A stretch of DNA of 64,000 bases from Deferribacteres bacterium. GTDB lineage: Bacteria; Chrysiogenota; Deferribacteres; Deferribacterales; Geovibrionaceae. The stretch lies in NCBI GenBank assembly GCA_023395255.1, contig JAEWZN010000016.1, positions 25,852 through 89,851 of the forward strand. Direction: 5' to 3'. Positions 37,817 through 46,959 of this stretch are shown here, piece after piece. Below the pieces are notes generated by a model that saw only the letters and a program-made list of their open reading frames with translations, was not told where the DNA came from and ran no database searches. The stretch's first letter is position 1. Each line of letters opens with the position of its first letter. Both the position numbers and the translations under genes were made by a program.

Positions 37817-39314
37817 TCTCATAGTCACGCCGTTCATAACCGGATTAGTCGGTTATGTGACCAACTGGCTTGCAATCAAGATGCTCTTCCGCCCGCACAG
37901 GCGGAGGTGGTATTCCTTCGGCTGGATAGGTGTGATACCCCGAAACCGCTCCAAGCTCGCCTCTAAAATCGGCATAATGGTGGGCGAAAAGCTCATAGGC
38001 GAGGAGGAGATAGCCAAGGCTGTCAAATCCGAGAATGTTCAGAACGCCATTTCCGCCACAATAGAAAAAGAGCTTGAGAAGTTTCTCAAGACCGACCACG
38101 GAAGTATAAGCGACATCCTTGAAAAAATAGGCCTCCATGAAGAAACAGTGATAAAAAAACTCACTGAGCTTCTGGCTGATGAAGCAACACTGAACAGCCT
38201 CAGCGATGCGCTTTCATCCATATCCGCCCCCATGCTTGAGCGTCTGGCGGATACTGAAATAAGCAGCCTTCTCCCTGACGGAGGGCTTGAGCCTGTCCTC
38301 AAAAAAGTGTTCACCGAGGGCAAATGGCAGCCCGCGGTCATAAATGAACTCTCCAACAGGCTAAACAACCTTGTTCTCTCCGGAAAATCATTCGCTGATA
38401 TTCTGCCTGACAAGCTGAATGAATCCACAGGCAAAATTGCCGATTTCCTCACAGACAGGGCGCTGGATATTCTTGATAAGCTGTTTGAGGATGCGGAATC
38501 CCGCAAAAAGGTTGCTGAAAGGCTCACAAGCCTTAAAGACGGCATGTTCGGCGGAGGCGGAATAGACCAGCTTAAGCTCGGCTTTCTGAATATGTTCCTC
38601 AATGAGGACACTATAAACGACCTTGTGCAGGAGCACCTGCCCAAGCTCATCGGCGGAATAAAGGGCGATCCTGCCCTGAGACGCAGAATTTCTAACGGCA
38701 TAAAAGGCAAAATAGACGATTTTCTCAAAAAGCCGCTCTATGCCCACGCAGGGAAAATAGGCTTTGAAACCATATATGAAGTAAGAAGCGATTACATCAC
38801 ACGGATTCAGAAATACCTCTCCTCGGAAGGCTTTGCGGAAAGTATATCAAAAGCCGCCTGCAACATGCTCACTGAACGCGGCGCTACCATCGGCTCCGCC
38901 GCACGGATGATAGGCATTGACCTCAAAAACGGGGATACGGCGCAGAACCTCATCAAAAAACTTGCGGGCTCAGGCGTGCTGAAAAACACCCTGCCCCATG
39001 CGATATACAAAATACTCAAAGGCATAAGGGCAGTTAACCTTTATGATGATATGCCGAAAAAGTCTTTTCTGGCGGTGAAAACCAAGCTTCTGGAGGAGAT
39101 AAACATTCTTCTGGAAAAAAACGTGCCCGGCATGGTTCGCGCGGTGGATCTGCCAGGAATAGTTGAGAATAAAATAAACAAGCTGAACCTGTATGAGGTG
39201 GAGGACATTCTCTTTGACTTCATGAAGGATCAGTTTAAATGGATAAACAGACTGGGTTTTGTGCTCGGATTTCTGTTCGGGCTTGTTCAGATTGCCATTA
39301 TCACACTGCTTTGA
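37797..39314 (+). CDS. DUF445 family membrane protein
   Basis: A 505-residue protein with DUF445 features: an N-terminal membrane segment with PFITGLVGYVTNWLAIKMLF and FRPHRRR...GVIPRNRSKLASKIG, a long predominantly helical middle, and a C-terminal hydrophobic segment (LGFVLGFLFGLVQIAIITLL). The family is known as YheB/UPF0754-like and its role is not established. It starts at a TTG at 37797, 20 bases inside the upstream phosphatase gene, which suggests coupled translation. Confidence 0.85.
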   Translation: MQPQTINLIVTPFITGLVGYVTNWLAIKMLFRPHRRRWYSFGWIGVIPRNRSKLASKIGIMVGEKLIGEEEIAKAVKSENVQNAISATIEKELEKFLKTDHGSISDILEKIGLHEETVIKKLTELLADEATLNSLSDALSSISAPMLERLADTEISSLLPDGGLEPVLKKVFTEGKWQPAVINELSNRLNNLVLSGKSFADILPDKLNESTGKIADFLTDRALDILDKLFEDAESRKKVAERLTSLKDGMFGGGGIDQLKLGFLNMFLNEDTINDLVQEHLPKLIGGIKGDPALRRRISNGIKGKIDDFLKKPLYAHAGKIGFETIYEVRSDYITRIQKYLSSEGFAESISKAACNMLTERGATIGSAARMIGIDLKNGDTAQNLIKKLAGSGVLKNTLPHAIYKILKGIRAVNLYDDMPKKSFLAVKTKLLEEINILLEKNVPGMVRAVDLPGIVENKINKLNLYEVEDILFDFMKDQFKWINRLGFVLGFLFGLVQIAIITLL

Positions 39315-39421
39315 AAACAATACGTTTCTTGCGCTGGCTAACAAAAAATTACTTCTTGCAAAATGACTTACAAATACAATATTCTGTCTACTAATTTATA
39401 TGTAGTATTTTACGGTGTTCG

Positions 39422-40678
39422 GTGAACGGTTTCAACATTCGGGAAATTATTGAAAAAGAAAGTGTAATAACACACTTTCAGCCTATTATCAGCCTTAAGG
39501 AAAAACGGGTTGTGGGTATAGAGGCGCTCAGCAGAGGCATTAAACCTGTCTGCGGTAGCATAATCCCCCCTTCTGTCATGTTTGAATCCGCCAAGCAGAA
39601 CAACTGCCTTGTGGAGCTGGACAGGCTATGCCGCAAAAAAGCATTGCAGAATTTCCGCGAATTTGCGCAGAATGAAGACCTGATTCTCTTCGTAAACCTT
39701 GATGCATCAATCCTGGACATGATCGAAATAAACGGCAAGTCATGGACAAAATCATTTGCTGATGAGGCGGGCATAGACTGCAGCATGATAGCAATCGAAA
39801 TAGTGGAATCACGCGTTGAGAAGAACGAAAACCTGGTTCACTTCGTAAAAAAGCATAAGGACTACGGTTTTTTCGTCACTCTTGATGACTTCGGCGCATA
39901 CCACTCCAACCTTGACCGCATTGTAAAATCCAAGCCAAACATTATAAAAATTGACCGCTCGCTGGTGGCAAACATGAATAATGACTACTACCAGCAGTCA
40001 ATTGTACGCTCAATAATAGAACTTGCCCGTAAAATAGGCTCCCTCACCCTCGCAGAAGGACTTGAGACAGAAGAGGATGTCGTCAAGTGCTATGAGCTCG
40101 GAGTTGACCTGTTTCAGGGGTTTTATTTCAGCCAGCCGATAACCGATTACAACAGCATAAAAGAAAGCTGCACCGAGGAGATTGAAAAAATCTCAAAAAG
40201 CATAAAGGTGCACCTCAACGGCATAATAACCAGAAAACAGCAGCAGCATAAACATTTTGAGGCGATTTTGGACAGGCTCGTGGATGAAATACGCTCTTCC
40301 GGCTCCGCCACTGAAACATGCTTTCTGCAGGAAGTCATAGACAGGCATCTGGAAATCGAGAAAATATGCATTCTGGACAGCGAAGGCGTACAGACCGCTC
40401 AGGCAGTCAGCAAAAACTGTGTTTCCAAAAACGGATTCCACAGACTTTACTGGCCAAGCACGGAAAACGTGGATCATTCTCTGAAAGATTACTATTATTT
40501 TCTGATGCGCCTTGATATAAAAAAGTTTTATACTGATCCGTTTATGTCCATCCTCTCCGGCAGGCTGTGCAGAACCATGTCATCCAGATACCTGCGCAGC
40601 GGAAGGGAAGAGGTTGTCTGCATTGATTTTGTAGAGGCAAAGGCGGATATGAATATTAATAAAAGCAGTTCGCTGTGA
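39422..40678 (+). CDS. EAL-domain cyclic-di-GMP phosphodiesterase (first of tandem pair)
   Basis: A 418-residue cytoplasmic protein. The EAL domain (about 1-245) keeps the key residues: IEALSRG, FVNLDAS, AIEIVESRVE, LDDFGAYHSN, IIKIDRSLV, LAEGLETEED and FQGFYFSQP. It should therefore be able to hydrolyse c-di-GMP. The C-terminal ~150 residues form a second domain shared with the next gene (ILDSEGVQTAQ, SLKDYYYFLMRLDIKKFYTDP), possibly a PAS/Cache-like sensor lacking membrane segments. It starts at a GTG after a 107-base gap and is coupled to the next gene by a GTGA overlap. Confidence 0.9.
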   Translation: MNGFNIREIIEKESVITHFQPIISLKEKRVVGIEALSRGIKPVCGSIIPPSVMFESAKQNNCLVELDRLCRKKALQNFREFAQNEDLILFVNLDASILDMIEINGKSWTKSFADEAGIDCSMIAIEIVESRVEKNENLVHFVKKHKDYGFFVTLDDFGAYHSNLDRIVKSKPNIIKIDRSLVANMNNDYYQQSIVRSIIELARKIGSLTLAEGLETEEDVVKCYELGVDLFQGFYFSQPITDYNSIKESCTEEIEKISKSIKVHLNGIITRKQQQHKHFEAILDRLVDEIRSSGSATETCFLQEVIDRHLEIEKICILDSEGVQTAQAVSKNCVSKNGFHRLYWPSTENVDHSLKDYYYFLMRLDIKKFYTDPFMSILSGRLCRTMSSRYLRSGREEVVCIDFVEAKADMNINKSSSL

Positions 40679-41925
40679 AAGTGGTGAGTCATTTGAACTT
40701 TGATATAAAAGCAATACTGGCGAAAGAATCTATAATAACAGCCTTTCAGCCCATAGTGAGCCTCAAAAGAAAAAAGATAGTCGGCCTTGAAGCTCTCACC
40801 AGAGGCTACGACACCGCAAACGACACCATGATCGCCCCGAATCTTCTTTTCGAAGCGGCGGATGAAGCGGATGCAACCATCGAACTGGACAGGCTCTGCC
40901 GCAGAACTGCCATAAAGAACTTCAGAAAGATAAAGAATTTTAAAGATATGGTGCTGTTCGTAAACCTCAACACTGCTGTTCTTAATCAGGACGGAGAACT
41001 CCAGATGCTCACCAAGCTGTACGCTGATCAGGAGGGTGTTTCCTACTGCAACATAGCAATGGAGATCGTCGAGTCCGCTGTGGAGAATAACAGTAAACTC
41101 ATTGAAGTGATAGAGAAATACCGTGAACTCGGTTTCTTTGTCGCTTTGGATGACTTCGGCGCGCTGCACTCAAACCTCAACAGGCTGGTGATCACCAAAC
41201 CTGACATAATAAAAATAGACCGCTGCCTTGTAAACGATGTCAGCAAGAGCTATTACCAGCGCTCAATCATAAAATCGATCATAGAGCTCGCCAAAACAAT
41301 CGGCTCCCTCACCCTTGCGGAAGGTCTGGAGGAGGAAGAGGACATCTTCACCTGCTATGAAATGGGGATAGACCTCTATCAGGGTTTCTATTTTGCAAGA
41401 CCCGGCGCATTTGATGAAATAGCAGTGGAAAACTGCATCAACCGGATACTTACCTGCGCTGATAAAATTAAAAGAAACATAGAAACATCCATTCATGAAA
41501 ATAAAGAAAAGCATAAGGAAAACCAGAAGATTATCGAAGAGGTTGAACGGAGGCTGAACAAGCTTGCCATAAAAGACTTCTTTCAGGAGTTTCAGGAAAC
41601 GGCAAACGAAAACGACTCTGTTCAGTGCATTTACCTGCTCGATTCAAACGGTACGCAGATAGGCCCCACCATCTGCGGCTGCGGTAAGAAGTCACTCAAG
41701 CAAAACCACTTTTTCAGGCCGGCCGAGGAACTGGACGATCATTCGTTAAAGGACTACTATTATTATATAAGCCATCTCGGACTGGAGAGGTTCTACACTA
41801 ACCCGTATATATCCCTTGCCTCCGGGCAGCTTTGCCGCACTGCATCATTCCGCACGAATGCGGGAGCGAAAAACTATATAGTCTGCATAGATTTCATAGA
41901 GCAGAAGCTGAACGCCGAAACCTAA
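40675..41925 (+). CDS. EAL-domain cyclic-di-GMP phosphodiesterase (second of tandem pair)
   Basis: A 416-residue paralogue of the upstream gene along its whole length. The EAL domain has LEALTRG, FVNLNTA, AMEIVESAVE, LDDFGALHSN, IIKIDRCLV, LAEGLEEEED and YQGFYFARP. The C-terminal domain carries YLLDSNGTQIG and DHSLKDYYYYISHLGLERFY as in the first protein. All catalytic positions I can check are kept, so both copies look active. The tandem duplication with shared C-terminal domains suggests two sensors for related signals, or a heterodimer. It ends 4 bases into the convergent cardiolipin synthase gene. Confidence 0.9.
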   Translation: MKVVSHLNFDIKAILAKESIITAFQPIVSLKRKKIVGLEALTRGYDTANDTMIAPNLLFEAADEADATIELDRLCRRTAIKNFRKIKNFKDMVLFVNLNTAVLNQDGELQMLTKLYADQEGVSYCNIAMEIVESAVENNSKLIEVIEKYRELGFFVALDDFGALHSNLNRLVITKPDIIKIDRCLVNDVSKSYYQRSIIKSIIELAKTIGSLTLAEGLEEEEDIFTCYEMGIDLYQGFYFARPGAFDEIAVENCINRILTCADKIKRNIETSIHENKEKHKENQKIIEEVERRLNKLAIKDFFQEFQETANENDSVQCIYLLDSNGTQIGPTICGCGKKSLKQNHFFRPAEELDDHSLKDYYYYISHLGLERFYTNPYISLASGQLCRTASFRTNAGAKNYIVCIDFIEQKLNAET

Positions 41926-43331
41926 AGAACAGGCCCCAGTGTCCGGCATACACCCTCAAAAACACGCACAGAAAACGGACGGTTCCTCACAGCTTTAAGC
42001 TCAACCTCTTCGGAATGGCAGAGATAATAGCGGACAAGCCTGTCCACATCCTCGGCAAAGGCTCCGGAATAAGCCACTATGTTAAGCTCAAAATTTATCT
42101 TAAAGCTCCTGCCGTCCATATTGGCGGAACCTGTGATAACAAAATAATCATCAATAACAACAATCTTCGCGTGGAGCATTATGCCCTTTGTCTCATGTAT
42201 CCTCACGCCGTTCTCTATAAGCTCCTCGTAATACGAGCGCCCCGCGGCGGCGGCAAGTGGCTGGTTGTTCCTGCCGGGGAGAATTACCGTGACATCTATC
42301 CCCTGCCTGCTGATATTCTTAAGAGTCTCTATAACAGGCTGATCGGGTACAAGGTAAGGAGTTACAATCACAACGGACTTTTTCGCCCTGTTCAGGGTGC
42401 TGAAAAGGGTGCTGTATATCAGCGGGCGAGGCATATGGGGACCGGAGGGCACAACCTGAACCGTGGTATCGCCGCCGCGCTCCACCTGAGCGCTTTTTAT
42501 AAGCTCCTCTATGCTTTCCCCTGTGGCAAAAAGCCAGTCCTCGGCAAAAACCTCCTCCACCGGGTAAACCGCATCGCCGCCGAAGGAGAGGTGAGCATCA
42601 AACCATTTCCTGTTGCCGAAAAACCCGCCCATGTATTCTCTGCCTATGTTCATGCCGCCTGTGTAGCACACTCTGCCGTCCACTATTGCTATTTTGCGGT
42701 GATTGCGGAAGTTCATGCGCGACACTGTTTTAAACCCTAGCGGCGGATGGAAAACGGCTATATTCACCTTGCTTTTCTTAAGTCTCCGGTAAGTGCTGCT
42801 TAATGTGAAGCCGAAAGAGCCGAAACCGTCCACCAGAAGGTAGACCTTCACACCTCTTTCAGCTGTGTCTATGAGCAGATCTGCAAAGAACTGCCCCGCA
42901 AAATCGTTCCTGAAAACGTAATACTCCATGAGCACATACTTCTCAGCCGAGCTTATGTCCTCGCCGAGGAGCGAGTATTTCTCCCCTCCGCCTATTATAA
43001 GTTTCAGATTGCTGCACATATGCGGCGCAACCCCGGTTATCTTCTCCACAAGAGCGCCCAGACCGCTCTTATCAAACTCTTCATCATGCTTAACGTATTT
43101 CTTGAGGGCTATGGACTGGTATGACTTAAACTTCTTCTCAAGCATGCGCTTAAGTCTCGGATTACCGAGAAGTATGTACATCACTGCGCCTATGAACGGA
43201 AACAGAACAACTACCATAAGCCATGAGAAGTTCGCCCTCGCCTCCCTCCGGCCGGAGAGAATAACAAGCACAAGTATAAGTGATATAACTTCCCCCAGAT
43301 GCTGAAAAAACAGATCCAAATAAGCGGTCAT
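41922..43331 (-). CDS. cls: Cardiolipin synthase
   Basis: A 469-residue phospholipase-D-family enzyme with two N-terminal membrane helices. Both HKD motifs are intact: HRKIAIVDGRVCYTGGMNIG and HAKIVVIDDYFVITGSANMD. It joins phosphatidylglycerol molecules to make cardiolipin in the inner membrane. It is tail-to-tail with the EAL pair and coupled by a 4-base overlap to the radical SAM gene upstream. Confidence 0.93.
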   Translation of the reverse strand: MTAYLDLFFQHLGEVISLILVLVILSGRREARANFSWLMVVVLFPFIGAVMYILLGNPRLKRMLEKKFKSYQSIALKKYVKHDEEFDKSGLGALVEKITGVAPHMCSNLKLIIGGGEKYSLLGEDISSAEKYVLMEYYVFRNDFAGQFFADLLIDTAERGVKVYLLVDGFGSFGFTLSSTYRRLKKSKVNIAVFHPPLGFKTVSRMNFRNHRKIAIVDGRVCYTGGMNIGREYMGGFFGNRKWFDAHLSFGGDAVYPVEEVFAEDWLFATGESIEELIKSAQVERGGDTTVQVVPSGPHMPRPLIYSTLFSTLNRAKKSVVIVTPYLVPDQPVIETLKNISRQGIDVTVILPGRNNQPLAAAAGRSYYEELIENGVRIHETKGIMLHAKIVVIDDYFVITGSANMDGRSFKINFELNIVAYSGAFAEDVDRLVRYYLCHSEEVELKAVRNRPFSVRVFEGVCRTLGPVL

Positions 43332-44236
43332 CTCCCGAATAAAACTCCCTGACGCAGTCCCTTTTCACGCATTACGCTTTTGAGAAGATTAATAAACTCA
43401 TTCTTGGAGATTCCCCACCGGGGCGCAATAAGCGTTTCCCCTGCGGCATCACCCATAAGACGCGCAATGACAGTTTCCTCCGGCAGAAGCGCAATGCACT
43501 CCGCCAGAACATCCGCATATTCACGCACGTCCATAACCTTGATTTTACCCTGATTATAAATATTTTCAAGCTCCGTATCCTTCACTATGTGAAGATGATG
43601 GAACTTCACGGAATAAACCCCGCAGGCAGCGGCAAAGCGCACGGTTTCCAGCATGTCTTCACGGGTGTCATTCGGCAGACCGAGGATAATATGAGCGCAG
43701 GACTTTATTCCCCGCACAGAGGTTTTCCGCACTGCTTCCGCGAAATCCTCCGCTGTGTGGCCGCGTTTTATCATGCGCAGTGTCTCAGGGTTTGAGGATT
43801 GCAGCCCGTACTCCACAACTACTTCATAGCGTTTGTTTAACTCCGTCAGATAATCAAGCTTTTCATCATCCACCGTGTCCGGACGCGTACCTATATGAAC
43901 AGACACTATGCCGTCATCAATGAGGGCGCTTTCCATTTTTGTTTCTATCTCATCAAGAGTACCGTAAGTGTTTGAGTATGATTGAAAATATATGATATAT
44001 GCATTAATATTCTTCCGTTTCAGAGCCTCAATGCGCCTTTTCACCTGCTCCGTTATTTCGCCCACTGACGCACCGGAGAATGACTCATTATTGCAGTAAA
44101 TACACCCTGAATGCCCCTTGGTTCCGTCCCTGTTGGGGCATGTGAAGCCCGCATCCACAGGCACTTTCCACACCTTCTGCCCGAATCGGCGGCGGAGATA
44201 GGTATTCAGATCGAGGTACAGGTTATCGTCCATCAT
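43328..44236 (-). CDS. Radical SAM protein, TIGR01212 (YhcC-like) family
   Basis: A 302-residue radical SAM protein. The cluster cysteines are C33, C45 and C48 (C-x11-C-x2-C) in FTCPNRDGTKGHSGCIYCNN, the spacing of the TIGR01212/YhcC family related to ELP3-like enzymes. FQSYSNTYGT, GTRPDTVDD and VEYGLQSSNPETLRMIKRGH also fit. Its substrate is not established. Two adjacent ATGs begin the frame; the first (44236) is given. Confidence 0.9.
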   Translation of the reverse strand: MMDDNLYLDLNTYLRRRFGQKVWKVPVDAGFTCPNRDGTKGHSGCIYCNNESFSGASVGEITEQVKRRIEALKRKNINAYIIYFQSYSNTYGTLDEIETKMESALIDDGIVSVHIGTRPDTVDDEKLDYLTELNKRYEVVVEYGLQSSNPETLRMIKRGHTAEDFAEAVRKTSVRGIKSCAHIILGLPNDTREDMLETVRFAAACGVYSVKFHHLHIVKDTELENIYNQGKIKVMDVREYADVLAECIALLPEETVIARLMGDAAGETLIAPRWGISKNEFINLLKSVMREKGLRQGVLFGR

Positions 44237-44300
44237 GGCAGGTATAATAGATTCAGGCTTTCAGGAAAGAAAGATAATTCGGCACAGCAATCCAAACAGT

Positions 44301-44328
44301 TTGCAAAAGAATGCTGAAATTATATAAT
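44301..44328 (+). promoter_or_regulatory. Promoter of the toxin-antitoxin-like pair, apparently giving a leaderless mRNA
   Basis: TTGCAA (44301-44306) and a perfect TATAAT (44323-44328) are 16 bases apart. Transcription should begin about 7 bases after the -10 box, at or next to the ATG at 44335, which has no ribosome-binding site. This suggests leaderless translation of the first gene. Confidence 0.6.
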
Positions 44329-44334
44329 AGTAGC

Positions 44335-44658
44335 ATGAAACATGAAAAACTTAACCGCCGCAGTCTGGAGCTTCATTACCTGATTGCGGATAAAATCAGA
44401 AAAGAGCCCTGCCTCATCGAAGAAGCAAAAGCAACTATTGAAAAATGGCTCAATATTGTTTCGCCGCATTCAAAACCTTACCTTGTGGAATGGAAAAAGA
44501 TTTTAAACAGCAGTACTGAACAGTGTCTCGCCTTTATGACGGAAAATTCAGAGCATGCTGATTCTCTCCGCCAATCATCTCCCTTCGCTGGGATTCTGAC
44601 AAATAAAGAACGCTTTGAGTTCCTGAACAAATGGAGAAGCAGCAATGAGGAGGCATGA
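44335..44658 (+). CDS. Small hypothetical protein, putative partner of the nucleotidyltransferase-like protein
   Basis: A 107-residue, largely helical, charged protein beginning MKHEKLNRRSLELHYLIADK; I do not recognise a family. The frame also opens at an ATG at 44311, but that codon lies inside the promoter, so 44335 is chosen. It overlaps the next gene by 14 bases. Small gene plus DUF6036-like nucleotidyltransferase is an arrangement typical of toxin-antitoxin modules; which is toxin and which is antitoxin cannot be told from sequence. Confidence 0.65.
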   Translation: MKHEKLNRRSLELHYLIADKIRKEPCLIEEAKATIEKWLNIVSPHSKPYLVEWKKILNSSTEQCLAFMTENSEHADSLRQSSPFAGILTNKERFEFLNKWRSSNEEA

Positions 44659-45169
44659 ACTTGAACACCTGCTCAGAGCAGCGGGAGCAGTAACTGATCA
44701 GAAAAAAATAATTGTTATAGGCAGCCAGTCAGTACTCGGCTCTGTCCCGGATGCTCCTGATGAACTGCTGATGTCCATGGAGGCAGACATGTACCCGGCA
44801 GAAAAGCCGGAGCTCGCAGATATTATAGACGGTTCAATAGGGGAACTTTCTCCTTTTGAAAAAACCTTCGGATATTATGCGCAGGGGGTCGGCCCGGAAA
44901 CTGCAATTCTGCCCGCAGGCTGGGACGTACGCACAGTTGAAATACACAACAGAAACACAGATGGTGTGACAGGTATGTGTCTTGAACCGCATGATCTCGC
45001 AGCATCAAAACTGGCTGCCGGCAGGGAGAAAGATTCAGTCTTCGTCAGAGCAATGCTGAAACATCAAATAATCAGCATGAACAAACTTCATGACCGCATA
45101 AGCCTTCTGCCCGTTGACGAGGAAAGAAAGGTATACCTGAAAAAAATTGCAGAATCTTTGACAAAATAA
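44645..45169 (+). CDS. DUF6036-like nucleotidyltransferase-fold protein
   Basis: A 174-residue protein. IIVIGSQSVLGS (G26-S27) and LLMSMEADMYP (E46-x-D48) resemble the GS and D/E-x-D motifs of the nucleotidyltransferase fold in DUF6036/AbiEii-like proteins. The LEPHDLAASKLAAGREKD segment is also typical of that group, some members of which act as toxins or antitoxins. The ATG at 44645 has a GGAG about 8 bases upstream and overlaps the preceding gene. The family link is from motif memory, not a search. Confidence 0.72.
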   Translation: MRRHELEHLLRAAGAVTDQKKIIVIGSQSVLGSVPDAPDELLMSMEADMYPAEKPELADIIDGSIGELSPFEKTFGYYAQGVGPETAILPAGWDVRTVEIHNRNTDGVTGMCLEPHDLAASKLAAGREKDSVFVRAMLKHQIISMNKLHDRISLLPVDEERKVYLKKIAESLTK

Positions 45170-45216
45170 CCCCTCGGTCTATTTACATTACAGCATATTT
45201 CCCTTCTTGTATTTGT

Positions 45217-45225
45217 TGCTATAAT
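45217..45225 (+). promoter_or_regulatory. Extended -10 promoter upstream of the Trm112-nnrD-valS-trxB operon
   Basis: TGCTATAAT at 45217-45225 is a perfect extended -10 element (TGn plus TATAAT). No good -35 box lies 16-18 bases upstream, which extended -10 promoters tolerate. Transcription would start near 45232, about 30 bases before the Trm112-like ATG, which has a CGGAG ribosome-binding site. Confidence 0.5.
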
Positions 45226-45262
45226 ATCTTACATTAACTCAAACTGTACCCGGAGCGCAAAA

Positions 45263-45448
45263 ATGGCTTTAAAACCCGAACTTATAGAAGTGCTTGCATG
45301 CCCCAAATGCAAAACAGGCGTGAGAGTTTCAAAAAACGGCAAAGCGATAGTCTGTGACACATGCCGCCTTATTTACGAGATAAAAGACGACATCCCTGTA
45401 ATGCTTATTGACGAAGCAAAACAGGTCGAGAACACGGAAGAGTATTAA
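45263..45448 (+). CDS. Trm112 family zinc-binding protein (YcaR-like)
   Basis: A 61-residue protein with LIEVLACPKCKTGVRV, CDTCRLIYEIKDDIPVML: two CxxC pairs in the Trm112/YcaR layout. In eukaryotes and some bacteria Trm112 proteins activate methyltransferases; in proteobacteria they often sit near LPS genes and their role is unclear. It is the first gene of the plus-strand operon that continues to rsmI. Confidence 0.88.
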   Translation: MALKPELIEVLACPKCKTGVRVSKNGKAIVCDTCRLIYEIKDDIPVMLIDEAKQVENTEEY

Positions 45449-45450
45449 TC

Positions 45451-46959
45451 ATGGAAATTCTCAGTTCCTCCTCCATGGCCGAGGCGGACAGGCTGACCAT
45501 TCAGGAGACGGGGATTCCTTCCGCCGTGCTGATGGAAAATGCCGCCGCAGGCGTTTTTGACTATATAAGCTCACTTGAGATCCCCAAGGACAGAATAGCT
45601 ATCGCAGCAGGTTCCGGCAATAACGGCGGAGACGGTTTCGCCCTCGCCCGCCGTCTGGCAAACGCTGGCTGCATTGTGGATGTATTTGTCTGTCAGCCTG
45701 AAAAGCTCAAAGGCGATGCAAAGCTGAACTACGATATTCTGCTGAAATTTCCCGTAAGCATTATAGAGCTTGATGACGAGGCTCCTCTGTTTGATTCATA
45801 CGACATAACAGTGGACGCTCTCTTCGGGACAGGGTTTAAGGGTGAGATAACAGGCTTTTACGCCGCACTTATCGAATCAGTGAACGAAACATCAAACTTC
45901 GTAATCTCCATAGACATACCCAGCGGACTTTCAGGCAGTTCCCATAATGTTGCGGGAATATGCGTTGACGCTGATGCCACAGTAACATTCTGCCGCCCGA
46001 AAATTCCCCACTGCATGTACCCCGCCAAAAAATTCTGCGGTGAAGTGGCAGTGGTGGACATATCCATACCGGACTTTAATGTTGAGGCAGTTTCTGAAGG
46101 GCTTTACCTCGTTACGGAAGATCTCCTTCCGAGGCTTGCAAAAAGAGAGCCCGACTCCCACAAGGGAACATACGGACACGCGGTAATCGCCGGAGGCTCA
46201 GCGGGAAAAACCGGAGCAGCCGTTATGGCCTCAATATCCTGCTCCGCAGCGGGCGCAGGGCTTGTAACCTGCATGATACCGGCCAGCTTTAACTATACGG
46301 CAGAGGTCGGTGCACTTGAGATAATGAGCTTTCCGGTCGGTATAGAAGACCATTTCAAAGCCGAAGGCGCAGAGGAAGCAGCGGATTTCCTTGAAGGGAA
46401 AAGCGCTCTGGGCATAGGCCCCGGAATCGGCAGAAAGGAAGAGACCGGAGCATTCATCCGTGAAATACTGTCCAAAAGCACAGTTACCGCCATTGTTGAC
46501 GCTGACGGCCTGTACCACCTTGACAAAGAAACTCTGGAAACGCTGCGCGGACGTGCAGTGCTTACTCCTCATATAGGTGAATTTGCCCGTATGACAGGGC
46601 TCTCAGCAGATGAGGTTCAGGCAGACAGGCTGAATTTAGCCCGCACATTTGCCGCACAGTACGGCGTGGTGCTTGTGCTGAAAAGTGCAGATACAATAAC
46701 AGCAACTCCCGAAGGCATAACCTTCATAAATACAAGCGGTTCACCCGCACTCGCCAAAGGCGGCAGCGGCGACTGTCTCACAGGGCTTATAACAGGATTC
46801 ATCTCACAGGGGTACGAACCCGCTGAGGCAGCTGTCCTCGGCTGTTACATTCTCGGTGCGGCTGCACGCAGGGCAGCAGAAGGCAAAAGCGAAAGAAGCG
46901 TGATGACCACTGACGTGATAAGCCGGATCGGAGCGGTGATAAGTGAACTTGAAGATTAA
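45451..46959 (+). CDS. nnrD: Bifunctional NAD(P)H-hydrate epimerase / ADP-dependent NAD(P)H-hydrate dehydratase
   Basis: A 502-residue fusion that repairs damaged NADH and NADPH. The N-terminal epimerase domain (about 1-210) has AAGSGNNGGDGFALARRL and SIDIPSGLSGSS. The C-terminal ribokinase-like dehydratase domain has AVIAGGSAGKTGAAVMAS, GIGPGIGR, LTPHIGEFARM and the catalytic AKGGSGDCLTGLITG. It is 2 bases from the upstream gene and overlaps tsaE by 17. Confidence 0.94.
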   Translation: MEILSSSSMAEADRLTIQETGIPSAVLMENAAAGVFDYISSLEIPKDRIAIAAGSGNNGGDGFALARRLANAGCIVDVFVCQPEKLKGDAKLNYDILLKFPVSIIELDDEAPLFDSYDITVDALFGTGFKGEITGFYAALIESVNETSNFVISIDIPSGLSGSSHNVAGICVDADATVTFCRPKIPHCMYPAKKFCGEVAVVDISIPDFNVEAVSEGLYLVTEDLLPRLAKREPDSHKGTYGHAVIAGGSAGKTGAAVMASISCSAAGAGLVTCMIPASFNYTAEVGALEIMSFPVGIEDHFKAEGAEEAADFLEGKSALGIGPGIGRKEETGAFIREILSKSTVTAIVDADGLYHLDKETLETLRGRAVLTPHIGEFARMTGLSADEVQADRLNLARTFAAQYGVVLVLKSADTITATPEGITFINTSGSPALAKGGSGDCLTGLITGFISQGYEPAEAAVLGCYILGAAARRAAEGKSERSVMTTDVISRIGAVISELED

